Shown here one piece after another: positions 43,119-54,200 of a DNA stretch of 64,000 nucleotides. The DNA comes from Paenibacillus_V sp046244365. Lineage in GTDB: Bacteria > Bacillota > Bacilli > Paenibacillales > NBRC-103111. The position numbers were made by a program, and so were the translations under genes. The stretch covers positions 2,232,001-2,296,000 of the forward strand of contig NZ_CP176395.1 of the NCBI RefSeq assembly GCF_046244365.1, read 5' to 3'. Below the pieces are notes generated by a model that had not been told where the DNA came from, did not search any database, and saw only the letters and a list, made by a program, of their open reading frames with translations. Position 1 is the stretch's first letter. Each line of letters opens with the position of its first letter.

Positions 43119-44749
43119 ACGGACAAAAGGATCACCAGGCCGTTTACCGGCATGAGCTTGGCGTGCTTGAACGGAGCAGGCTGGAGCTTGGACGTCCGGA
43201 TGTGACGAGCGACAGCTTGAAAGCAGAGTACGTAACGTTGCTGAACGAATACGAGAAATTAATGAAATGGTCCAAAAAAATTGCCGCAATCAGCGATACG
43301 CAGGCGAAGATTCTGCGACGGCGCGAAACCGATATCAAGAGCCTGCTCGATCATACCAATCAAGGCTTTCTAACGTTTGGCCCAAGCTTGCGTGTCAATC
43401 CGCAGTTTAGCAAGGAATGCGAACGTATATTTGGGAAAAGTGTATCAGGGGCCGACGTTGTTGAGCTGTTATTCGCGGCGGAGGCTGCGGATCGAGACGG
43501 TTTTTGCAATTTGCTTCGGCATGCGTTCCGTGCAAGCGTCTCCTTGGAAGAAGCGGTAGTACTATTGTCGAAATTGCCTGAGAGAGTCGTGATCGGCAAT
43601 AATAGCGTCGTGCTCGAATACCGGCCGATCGTCGATGAAATAACCGAGGAAAGGCTCGTGCTGCTCATCGTAACGGATGTGTCGGAGAGACTGGCTTCGG
43701 AAGAGCGTATCAACTATTTGAGTTTTCGTGACGCGCTGACTGCGCTTTACAATCGCAGTTTTATTGAACCGGTGCTCCAAGTGCCGCCTGCACCTGAGCT
43801 GTTCCCGGTCAGTTTGCTCGTCATCGATCTGAACGGCTTGAAGCTGGCAAACGACGTGTTCGGTCATCGTGAAGGCGATAGGCTGCTGATTCGCGGCGCG
43901 GAGCTGCTGCGGACGATGTTCGGGGAAGACGTAACACTGGCACGCTGGGGCGGAGACGAGTTTGTGGCGATTCTGCCGCATACGGATAAAGAAGCTTGTG
44001 AGGCGGCGGTAGCCCTGCTGAAGGCGGGATGCGAGCAGTCGGCTATCGATCCGGTGAAAGTTTCGATGGCGATCGGCGCCGCGACGCTAACGAATGCGGA
44101 TCAGTCATTGTCGGCAGCTTTCATCGACGCCGAGAAGCAAATGTATAAGAACAAGCTGCTCGAGAGCAAAAAGGTTCGTGCCGAAATGATGCAAAGCGTC
44201 ACAACAGCGCTGATCGCAAGAGGTGTCGAGCGAAACGGACATCAGCAGCGGCTGAGCGATCAGGCGCTGCCGTTCGCGCAACAGATCGGATTGCTGCCGA
44301 ACTCGCACGAAATGAATTTGCTGCAATCGCTGATCCGCATGCACGACGTCGGGTATTTGGCACTGCCGCACGATATTTTGCTCAAGTCCGGTTCATTAAG
44401 CGAAGAAGAGTGGGAGCTCGTCAAAAGCCATAGCGAGATCGGTTATCGGATGGCGTCCTCCATCGGCGAATGGGCGCTTGCCGAAGCGATCCTTGGCATG
44501 CACGAGCACTGGGACGGCGGAGGCTATCCATACGGGATATCACAGGAGCAAATCCCGTTCATATCCCGGCTGCTTGCGATTGTGGAAGCTTTCGATGTCA
44601 TGACGCACGAGCAAGTTTATAAACAAGAGGTATCCTCGGAGGAAGCGTTACACGAGATCGAAACACAGGCCGGGAGGCAGTTCGATCCGCTTTTGGCTGC
44701 TGCTTGGGTTGATTTCGTGCGGGCCGCGGAAGCGGGCGGACGCGAATAG
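43115..44749 (+). CDS. SiaD-like c-di-GMP enzyme: SiaC-binding stalk, PAS-like, GGDEF and HD-GYP
   Basis: The 544-residue soluble protein has a helical stalk LLNEYEKLMKWSKKIAAISD (about 42-61), like the SiaC-binding helix of SiaD, then a PAS-like region (about 75-190). The GGDEF domain (about 203-350) has RWGGDEF at 278-283 and the HD-GYP domain spans about 360-535. The HD-GYP ligands look complete: GHQQRLS, RMHDVG (HD 410-411), KSHSEIG, GMHEHWDGGGYPYG and VEAFDVM. It could therefore both make and break c-di-GMP. Pseudomonas SiaD has no HD-GYP, so this fusion is unusual. It is the last gene of the coupled operon. Confidence 0.88.
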   Translation: MNGQKDHQAVYRHELGVLERSRLELGRPDVTSDSLKAEYVTLLNEYEKLMKWSKKIAAISDTQAKILRRRETDIKSLLDHTNQGFLTFGPSLRVNPQFSKECERIFGKSVSGADVVELLFAAEAADRDGFCNLLRHAFRASVSLEEAVVLLSKLPERVVIGNNSVVLEYRPIVDEITEERLVLLIVTDVSERLASEERINYLSFRDALTALYNRSFIEPVLQVPPAPELFPVSLLVIDLNGLKLANDVFGHREGDRLLIRGAELLRTMFGEDVTLARWGGDEFVAILPHTDKEACEAAVALLKAGCEQSAIDPVKVSMAIGAATLTNADQSLSAAFIDAEKQMYKNKLLESKKVRAEMMQSVTTALIARGVERNGHQQRLSDQALPFAQQIGLLPNSHEMNLLQSLIRMHDVGYLALPHDILLKSGSLSEEEWELVKSHSEIGYRMASSIGEWALAEAILGMHEHWDGGGYPYGISQEQIPFISRLLAIVEAFDVMTHEQVYKQEVSSEEALHEIETQAGRQFDPLLAAAWVDFVRAAEAGGRE

Positions 44750-44871
44750 AAATATCCGGAGCGGCATGGAATGTTGCTGGGGATACGCCACTCAAGTCGA
44801 AGAATTGCCTGCCCTGAGAACAGAGTACGATGGATGAGTATAGCAAATTGTTTGAAAAGCGTTCCAATATG

Positions 44872-44908
44872 AAAGGCCCGGGTTCTCTTACGGAAGCCCG
44901 GGCTTTTT
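44872..44908 (+). terminator. Terminator of the Sia operon
   Basis: AAAGGCCCGGG (44872-44882) pairs with GCCCGGGCTTT (44896-44906), followed by further T residues. Confidence 0.88.
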
Positions 44909-45220
44909 GGCGTTTCCGGCGGTAGGAGGAGGTTTTTCGACAGCAGGAAGTCCTCTTTTTTTGCATCTATCTGATCCGAATCGCCAGATTTCGAGTTTTT
45001 GTGAGTTTTTTGTGAGAACGGTTCGGTAGAATGGATGCATTATTTATGAAATAAAAAAAGGAAAAGGATGGAAAGTTTTTGTTGGGGCGATTGGCAGGGG
45101 ACTGATAAGGAAAAGCCGCGCGCCGGAAAGGGCATGCGTCGTTTAACGAGAATCTGTTGAGCGTCTTTAACGCAGACCGGAGATGTACGATATTACTTTG
45201 GGAAAGTGAGGCAGTACATA
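44909..45220 (+). promoter_or_regulatory. Upstream region of the giant SLH protein
   Basis: No gene lies here. A TAGAAT at 45027-45032 is a candidate -10 element, but a good -35 is missing. The presumed leader is nearly 190 bases long. I looked for a c-di-GMP riboswitch core and did not recognise one. Confidence 0.35.
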
Positions 45221-48200
45221 ATGAGAAGCGGATTTAAAAGGTTCATTTCCGTTTGTTTGGCAGTGGTTCTTGCGTTGTCAGGTGTTTTCCATGGCAAAGC
45301 TGCGGCGGCGACTAAGATGGAGTGGCAGTTGTTCCATACAATAGAAACGGAGGCTCCTATTGGAAGTAGCAGCGGGCAGATGATCAAAGATAACGGAAAT
45401 TTATATACCTTGTCAACGGAGTGGGAGAAGCCTCCGGCCGTACATAAGTACGACTCCGTCACCGGCCAATGGGAAATACTCGGGCTCGGCGGACTCACGG
45501 ATATTAAGTCAAGGGTTGCCGCAATTTATATGGACAGAGGCATTCTTTACGCTGCCTTTTCAAACCTGGACGCAGACATGATACAAGGAACCGTTGTCGT
45601 CATGAAGTACGACAAGGGAACCGATACTTGGGCCAAAGTAGGCGATGTGGGTCTGAGCGGCAAAGAGGTAATACGATTCTCTCTGTTTGCGGACAACGGC
45701 GACATTTATGTTGCAACTACTTGGGATGAGAAACGAGAAGGCAAGAGCGAAGTAATGAAATATGATAAAGCTAGCATGAAATGGTCCAAATTGGGCGATA
45801 CGCTAACCGTGATGAGAGATCAGTATGCGGTCGGGATCGCAACACCCAAAGCGCTGACTATGTATAATGGTACATTATTTTATGGCTATACGGCGTACGG
45901 TCCAACTGATAGATGGGACGTATGGGACCGAGCGGTAACTGTATCTAAGTATGATAAAATCACCAATAAGTGGATAGCTGTAGGGCAACCTGCGACCTAT
46001 GCCGAAAAAGTAGGCGACTATGTTTCTTTATTTGTAAGCGGAGGAAACTTGTATAAGCTGAGTCGGATGCATTTGGGAATGTCGAAGGTTGCTAGGTTAG
46101 AAAAATATGATTCATCGAAGGACACGTGGGTCGGGGTAGGAAATGGGCCTATCACGAACTATCCCGGCTATGTGCATGATGGAAACGCCAATTTTATTTC
46201 CGCGGATTTCGATAACGGCACTCCATATGTGTACTATTCTGGCTGGGATCCATATGATCAAAGAAAGCTTTACATTGGGGTTCGCAAACTGAATGCCCAA
46301 AACAATTGGGAGAATATAGGCGATCCAAGGGAGTATTTTACCACCGATGGAAGTCCTTTTTTCACAACTGAACCTACTCTTATCGTTGACAAGGGAAAGA
46401 TGTATATATCTCATTCCAGAGAGAAAACCAAAATTATCACTTACGGGCCTGATATAACTCCGCCTAAAGCGACTGCATTCAGTCCGATAAATACGGCTAC
46501 CAATGCAAGTACCAACTCGTATATGAGCATTCAGTTTAATGAAGATGTCATGAAGACGGCGGCGACAGGCAAAAATATTACGATCAAAAAAGAATCGGAT
46601 GACAGCATTGCCGCGACGGCCGCTTCCATCAGTGCCTCGGGAAAATCAGTCGGCTTTTATCTGAGCAAATCACTGGAGTATAACACGAAGTATTACGTTC
46701 AGATCGATGCAGGATTGATTGCGGACGTTTCAGGAAATGCATATGGGGGATTTGCCGACAAGACGACATGGAGCTTTACGACGGGCGACGTGCCTGATAC
46801 GACGCCTCCGGCGGTAACGGCTTTCTCTCCTGCGAACGGCACGAAAAACGTTGCGCTCGATTCGCCATTAACGCTGACGTTCGACGAGAACGTATCTGCG
46901 GCGGCGGGCAAAAATATCGTGATCAAAAAAACGTCGGATGACACCGCTATAGAGACGATTCCGGCCAACGATACCCGGAACGTGACAATATCGGATAAAA
47001 CGGTGACGGTGACGCCGTCTAACAAATTATCCTACAGTACAGCATACTATGTACAGATCGAAAGCGGATCGTTTAAGGATAAGGCGGGCAATGTGTACGC
47101 AGGCATCGCGAACAAGACGGCGTGGAGCTTTACGACCGTTTCCGAGCCTGATACCACAGCGCCGACATTGACTGCGTATACCCCTGCCAGAGAAGCGGAT
47201 AATGTCAAAGCGGATTCGAATTTGACGTTGACGTTCAGCGAGGATGTAACGGCGGGGGCAGGTAAAAACATTCACATTTTCAAACCCCGAAGCGCGAAAA
47301 CGGACCCATCGGGCAGTGTGGTCGAAGAAGAGCAAGAGGTTGAAACGATTCCGGCAACCGATTCGGATAGAGTGAAGATATCAGTCAATACGGTGACCGT
47401 CGATCCGAAAAATAACTTCCAAAATAATCAGTACTATTTTGTACTGATTGACAAGGACGCCTTTCTCGATAAGGCAGGAAACGGCTTCAACGGTTTGTCA
47501 AGCCATTTGACGTTGTTTGAAGGGGGGCCGGTAGAACCGGACCTAGCTACAAAAGGCCCGTCATGGTATTTCAAAACGGCCTCCGCATATACGGTGAGCT
47601 TCGATTCTCGGGGAGGCAGCGCGGTATCGGCTATAACGAACGTAGCATCGGGCTCGGCGATCGCCGAGCCGACGGCGCCGACCCGCGCAGGATTTACGTT
47701 CGAAGGCTGGTACAAGGAATCGTCGCTAACGACCGCGTGGAATTTTGCGACGGATAAAGTGACTGGCGACACCATGCTGTATGCGAAGTGGAAAGCTACG
47801 AGTACGGCCATGCTTTGGGTTGAATTTGCCGCGAATGGCGGAGAATTTGAGTGGGGAAGTGAAGCAGGGCAACTCGTCAAGTATGGAACCAAACTAACCG
47901 AACCTTCTGTGTACAGGAATGGTTACACATTTATCGGCTGGTATACGGACGAAACCTATTCGCGGCGCTGGGTGTTCGACTCGGACACGGCAACGGAAGA
48001 GTTTACGATGGTTGCCAGATGGTCGAAAGGCGGGGACCCGAACGCGCCCGTTGTAACGTCCTATTCGCCGCCTGACAATTCGAGAATTGTTAAACAGCCG
48101 GATACGAAATTGACCTTGACGTTCAATAAGAATGTCAAAGCGATAAAAGGCGGCAAGATTAGGCTGAAAACGCCAGTTTACAATTTTTTTGGTTCACTGG

Positions 48201-51200
48201 TATCCGGCGGTCAGGAAATTAGCATTGATGCCGGCGACACGTCTAAAGTAACGGTAACAGGATCGAAAGTCGTGATCGACATGATCGACATCCCTGCCGA
48301 TGAGTATTATGTCAATATTGACGTAGGGACCTTCCGCGATGAGTCGGACATCGATTATGCCGGACTATCTGGTGATGTTACCTATAACGAGTATACAGAT
48401 GGATCTACTTCTACTTCCATAAAAGAAGATTCAAGCGATTGGGATTTTAAGATCATTGAGTACCGGGTAAATTTCGATACGCAAGGCGGCACTCCGGTTC
48501 CTCCTCCGCTTCGTAACGTCACCCCGGGATCGAAGATTACGGAACCGACGGCGCCGACCCGCTCAGGCTATACGTTCGGAGGCTGGTACAAGGACAAGCA
48601 ATATACGAATGTTTGGAATTTTGCGACAGATACCGTATCGGGCAGCCTCACTCTGTACGCGAAATGGATTGGATCGAGTCCGACGACGTACACGGTCAGC
48701 TTCGACTCGCAGGGCGGCAGTGCGGTAGCGGCTATTGCGAACGTGGCATCGGGTGCGACTATCACTGCACCGACAGCGCCAGCCCGTGCAGGACATACGT
48801 TCGTAGGCTGGTACAAGGAAGCATCGCTGATGAATGCGTGGAATTTTGCGACGGATAAAGTGACGGGTAATGTTACGCTGTATGCGAAATGGACTGCTGC
48901 AGGATCGACGATGTTTACGATCAGCTTCGACTCGTTGGGCGGCAGCACGGTAGCGCCGATTGCCAACGTGGCATCGGGCTCGACAATTAGCTCGCCGACG
49001 GCGCCAACCCGCACAGGGTACACGTTCGCAGGCTGGTACAAGGAAGCATCGCTCGCGACCGCATGGAATTTTGCGGCGGATAAAGTGACGGGCGATATGA
49101 CGCTGTTTGCGAAATGGATAAGCAACGGGCCGATACCTGCCCCTGGCTTCCAGCCTTCTCCTGAACCGCGTCCAGGCGACCGTCCGGGAACACCGGGCAT
49201 CCCGAACGTGCCTTATGGTGCGGGAAACCATTTGCTGGTAAAAGTGTCGTCCAGCCTGATCGCTACGCCAAATGTAGGCGATGCGGTACCTAGCGGAGCG
49301 GGAGTCATCGATCCGTATATTTCGGGCAGCGATATCCCGGGAACAGACCCGAAGGTCAACCGCTATATCGGCCTTTATGAAGTCGACAGCAGCAATAAAG
49401 TTGTGAAATTCACATTGATCATTCTGAATCCGGAGGACATCAGGCCGGGAGGAACACCGGCGCCCGGCTTCGATCCGAAGCCGGAGCCGCGTCCCGGCGA
49501 CGCTCCGGGTACACCGGCTATCCCGGATGTACTGTATGGATCTGGGAATCATTTGCTGGTAAAAGTGTCGTCCAGCTTGATCGCTACGCCATATGTTGGC
49601 GATTCGGCGCCTAGCGGAGCCGGAGTTATCGATCCGTATATCGCAGGAAGCGACATCCCGGGAACAGATCCGAGGGTCAATCGTTATATCGGGCTTTACG
49701 AAGTCGACAAAGACAATAAAGTCGTGAAGTTCACATTGATCATTCTGAATCCTGATGACATCAGACCGGGAGCTCCTTCGCCAATACCGGCGCCGGGCTT
49801 CAATCCGAAGCCGGTACCAAGGCCGGGCGACGGTCCGGGAACCCCCGGCATCCCGGATGTAAATCATGGAGCGCTCAATCATTTGCTGGTAAAAGTGTCA
49901 TCCAGCCTGATTGCTACGCCAAATGTAGGCGATGCGGCGCCTAGCGGAGCGGGAGTCATCGATCCCTATGTTAAGGGAAGCGACATCCCGGGAGCAGACC
50001 CGAAAGTCAACCGCTTCATCGGTCTTTACGAAGTCGACGGCACGAATAAAGTCGTGAAATTCACTTTGATTGTTTTGAATCCCGAGGACGTGAATCCGGG
50101 AACGCCTTCGCCAATACCGGCGCCGGGCTTCTCGCCGAAGCCGGTACCGAAACCGGGCGGCAGTCCGGGTACACCGGCCATCCCGGACATCATCCCTGGA
50201 ACCGGCAACCATTTGCTGGTGAAAGTATCGTCCAGCCTGATCGCTACGCCGAATGCAGGCGATACGGCGCCTAGCGAAGCGGGAATCATCAATCCGTATA
50301 TCGCGGGTAGCGATATCCCGGGAGCGGACCCGAAGGTTAACCGCTACATCGGCTTTTACGAAGTCACCAGTGATAATAAAGTCGTGAAGTTCACTTTGAT
50401 CATTTTGAATCCTGACGACTTCAACCCGGGAGTGCCTTCGCCAATACCTGCGCCGGGTTTCAATCCGAAGCCGGTACCGAAACCGGGCACCGGCCCGGAT
50501 ACAACGGACATTCCGAACGTATCGCCGACAGGAAACAATCGTCTGCTGGTGAAAGTATCGTCCAGCCTGATTGAAACACCAAACATCGGAGACGTGGCGC
50601 CAACCGGAAACGACATCATAGATCCGTATACGGGCGGGAATATCCCGGGCGTGGACGCGAAGGTCCAGCGCTACATCGGCCTTTATGAAGTCGACGGCAC
50701 GAATAAAGTCGTGAAGTTCACATTGATCGTTCTGAATCCCGAAGATGTGAATCCGGGAGCGCCTGATCCGACACCGGCGCCGGGCTTCCTGCCGAAGCCG
50801 GTACCGAAGCCGGGCACCGGCCCGGATACAACGGACATTCCGAACGTATCGCCGACAGGACACAACCGTCTGCTGGTGAAAGTGTCATCCAGCCTGATTG
50901 AAACGCCGAAAGCCGGGGACGCGGCGCCGACAGGCGACGGAGTCATCGATCCGTATACGGGCGGAAATATCCCGGGCGTGGACGCGAAGGTCAAGCGCTA
51001 CATCGGCCTTTACGAAGTCGATGGCAACAACAAAGTCGTGAAGTTCACATTGATCGTTCTGAATCCCGAAGATGTAAATCCGGGAGCGCCTGATCCGACA
51101 CCGGCGCCGGGCTTCCTACCGAAGCCGGTACCGAAGCCGGGTACCGGCCCGGATACAACGGACATTCCGAACGTATCGCCAACAGGAAACAACCGTCTGT

Positions 51201-54200
51201 TGGTGAAAGTGTCATCCAGCCTGATTGAAACGCCGAAAGCCGGGGACGCGGCTCCGACAGGCGACGGAGTCATCGATCCGTATACGGGCGGAAATATCCC
51301 GGGCGTGGACGCGAAGGTCAACCGCTACATCGGCCTTTATGAAGTCGACGGCACGAATAAAGTCGTGAAATTCACGTTGATCGTTCTGAATCCCGATGAT
51401 GTGAATCCGGGAACGCCTGATCCGACGCCGGCGCCTGGCTTCTCTCCGAAGCCGGTACCGAAGCCGGGCACCGGCCCGGATACAACGGACATTCCGAACG
51501 TATCGCCGACAGGAAACAACCGTCTGCTGGTGAAAGTGTCGTCCAGCCTGATTGAAACGCCGAAAGCCGGGGACGCGGCGCCGACAGGCGACGGAGTCAT
51601 CGATCCGTATACGGGCGGAAATATCCCGGGCGTGGACGCGAAGGTCAAACGCTACATCGGCCTTTACGAAGTCGACGGCAACAACAAAGTCGTGAAGTTC
51701 ACATTGATCGTTCTGAATCCTGAAGATGTAAATCCGGGAGCGCCTGATCCGTTACCGGTACCGGGCTTCTCTCCGAAGCCGAAGCCGCAACCGGGTACCG
51801 GCCCGGATACAACGGACATTCCGAACGTATCGCCGACAGCGGGCAATCGTCTGCTGGTGAAAGTGTCCAACAGCCTGATTGAAACGCCGAACGTTGGAGA
51901 TACGGCTCCGACAGGCAGCGGCATCTTCGATCCGTATTCCGGAGGAAATATCCCGGGCGTGGACGCGAAGGTCAACCGCTACATCGGTCTTTACGAAGTC
52001 GACGGCACGAATAAAGTCGTGAAATTCACTTTGATTGTTCTAAATCCTGAGGATGTTACACCGGGAGCGCCTAATCCGGAACCGGTACCGGGCTTCAATC
52101 CGAAGCCGAAGCCGAAGCCGAAACCGGGGACCAAGCCGGGTACAACGGATATTCCGAATGTAACCCCGGCTGAGGGCAACCGTTTGCTGGTGAAAGTATC
52201 CTCCAGCCTGATTGAAACGCCGAGCGTCGGAGATATGGCGCCGGCAGGCAGCGGAATCATCGACCCGTATACGGGAGGAAATATCTCGGGCGTGGACGCA
52301 AAGGTCAATCGTTACGTCGGCTTCTATGAAGTCGATAGCAGCAATAAAGTCGTGAGATTCCGGCTAATCGTTCTGAATCCGGAAGATATAAACCCTGGAA
52401 TGGACGACCTGAATAACGACTTTGACAAGCTCGGCATTACGTATCAGGAAGGCGATCATGCGGAGCATGTAACCAAAACGCTTTACTTGGCTGCGAAAGG
52501 CCAATCGGGGCGCACGACCGTTACATGGATGTCTAGCAATCCCGAACTGATTAAACCGAACGGACGTGTAACGCGTCCGGGCGTGGACGATCAGGATGCA
52601 TACGTCATCTTGACTGCGACGATTAAGGACGAGGCGACGGGAGCTCAATCCGTCAAAACCTTTACCGTCAAAGTAATCCGGATGTCGGATGAAGATGCGG
52701 TCCGCGAGGCGGCAAAAGATCTGACCGTAGACAAAGCATTTACGTTTGCTCCGGGAGACAAATGGGAGTCCGTTACGAGCGAGTTTTTGATGCTGGACAA
52801 AGGACTTCACGGCACGTCCATAACGTGGACATCGTCAGACTCCAGTACGATTGACATTACCTCCAAGGACGGGAAAACGAACGGTTCCGTCAAACGTCCG
52901 GAAAGCAGCGACGACAATGTGCTCTTGACGGCAGTGATCAAAAAGGGAAATGCTACGATCACCAAAACGTTCCTGATCATCGTGAAAAACAAGACGGTTA
53001 GCAAGGAAGAGAATCAAACGAGGCAGCCGACTGCAAAAAAGGCGGAAGCGACGGTCAATCCGGACGGTTCGGCTAGCCGTGACGAGTTTACGATCTTGAG
53101 AACGACGCTAACGAACGGCTCCAAAATCGACACGGTCATCGTCGACACTGCGAAAGTGGAAGGCTTGACGGACGCCATCAATCCTTTAGCGGAGGACGAG
53201 AGCAAGCGCACGGTTACGCTTTATGTGAAACAGCCGTCGACGGACAAAGCGGACGAGATCGCCATCGAAATACCGGCACACGCAGTAGCCGCCATGGCGG
53301 ACAGAAACGCGCTGCTGGAGATCAAGACGGATGAAGGCAGCGTCTTGATCAGCGCCGAAGCATTGAAGGATTCCGCGGAGAAAGGCACGGATTTGTACTT
53401 TAGGCTTGTTCCAGTCAAGGACAGCCAAGAGCAGTCCGAAGCTAAACGTAAGCTGGTCGGCAACAGTACGGTGCAGCAAGAAGCGGCCGGAAAACCGATT
53501 AACATTTTAAGCATACCGAGGAAGATCGAAACGAATTTCACGGGCTTCGCTACCAAAGTCATTATTCCGCTTTCCGGTGTTTCGGTGCCGGAATCGAATA
53601 AGCAGGAATTCCTGAACTCGCTGCGCGTATTCATCGAGCATTCCGACGGCACGACAGAGCTGCTTGCGGGCGTCTTCCAGTACGAGAACGGCAGGCCGAC
53701 GGGCATCGAAATCGAGATCAACCGGTTCAGCCGGTTCCAAATCGTAAGCTTCGCCGGCAACGGAGGCAGCAACGGCGGCAGCTCGAATGAAAGCGGCAAT
53801 GAATCGGCGGCTGAATTTGTCCCATCGCCTTCGCTCAAACCGGGAAGCGCGTATGGAACGACCAGCGTCAATGCAAGTCCTGCCGGAGCAGGAAACCGGA
53901 TTGTGATTCGCGTATCGTCCGGCACGATTCCGGTTCCGAATAAGGGAGACGCCGCTCCAACGGGAGCGGGAGTGATTGATCCTTACGTATCGGGAAGCGA
54001 TATCGACAGCGTAGATGCAGAAGGAAACAAGTATATCGGCATTTATGAAGTGGACGGCAACAACCGGATTGTGCGCTTCAAGCTCCTGCTCGTATCGAAG
54101 AGCGACCTTCGCTTGATCGACTTACTCGTCAATGACGACGTACAGAAAAATACGGCTAAGCTTGATCGGAAAAAAGCTTCCGATGCGGAAGAAATCTTTA

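Noticed and set aside
44909..45220. c-di-GMP riboswitch before the giant SLH gene
   Set aside because: The idea fits the neighbouring Sia operon, but I could not find the conserved GEMM core or its stems.
48563..49882. 439-codon open frame, and further 103-codon antisense frames every 327 bases
   Set aside because: They are shadows of the repeats in the giant SLH gene; their regular spacing reflects the repeat unit.
49130..52399. Regular repeats considered as CRISPR or satellite DNA
   Set aside because: The 327-base units are in frame, translate to a conserved protein domain and have no unique spacers.
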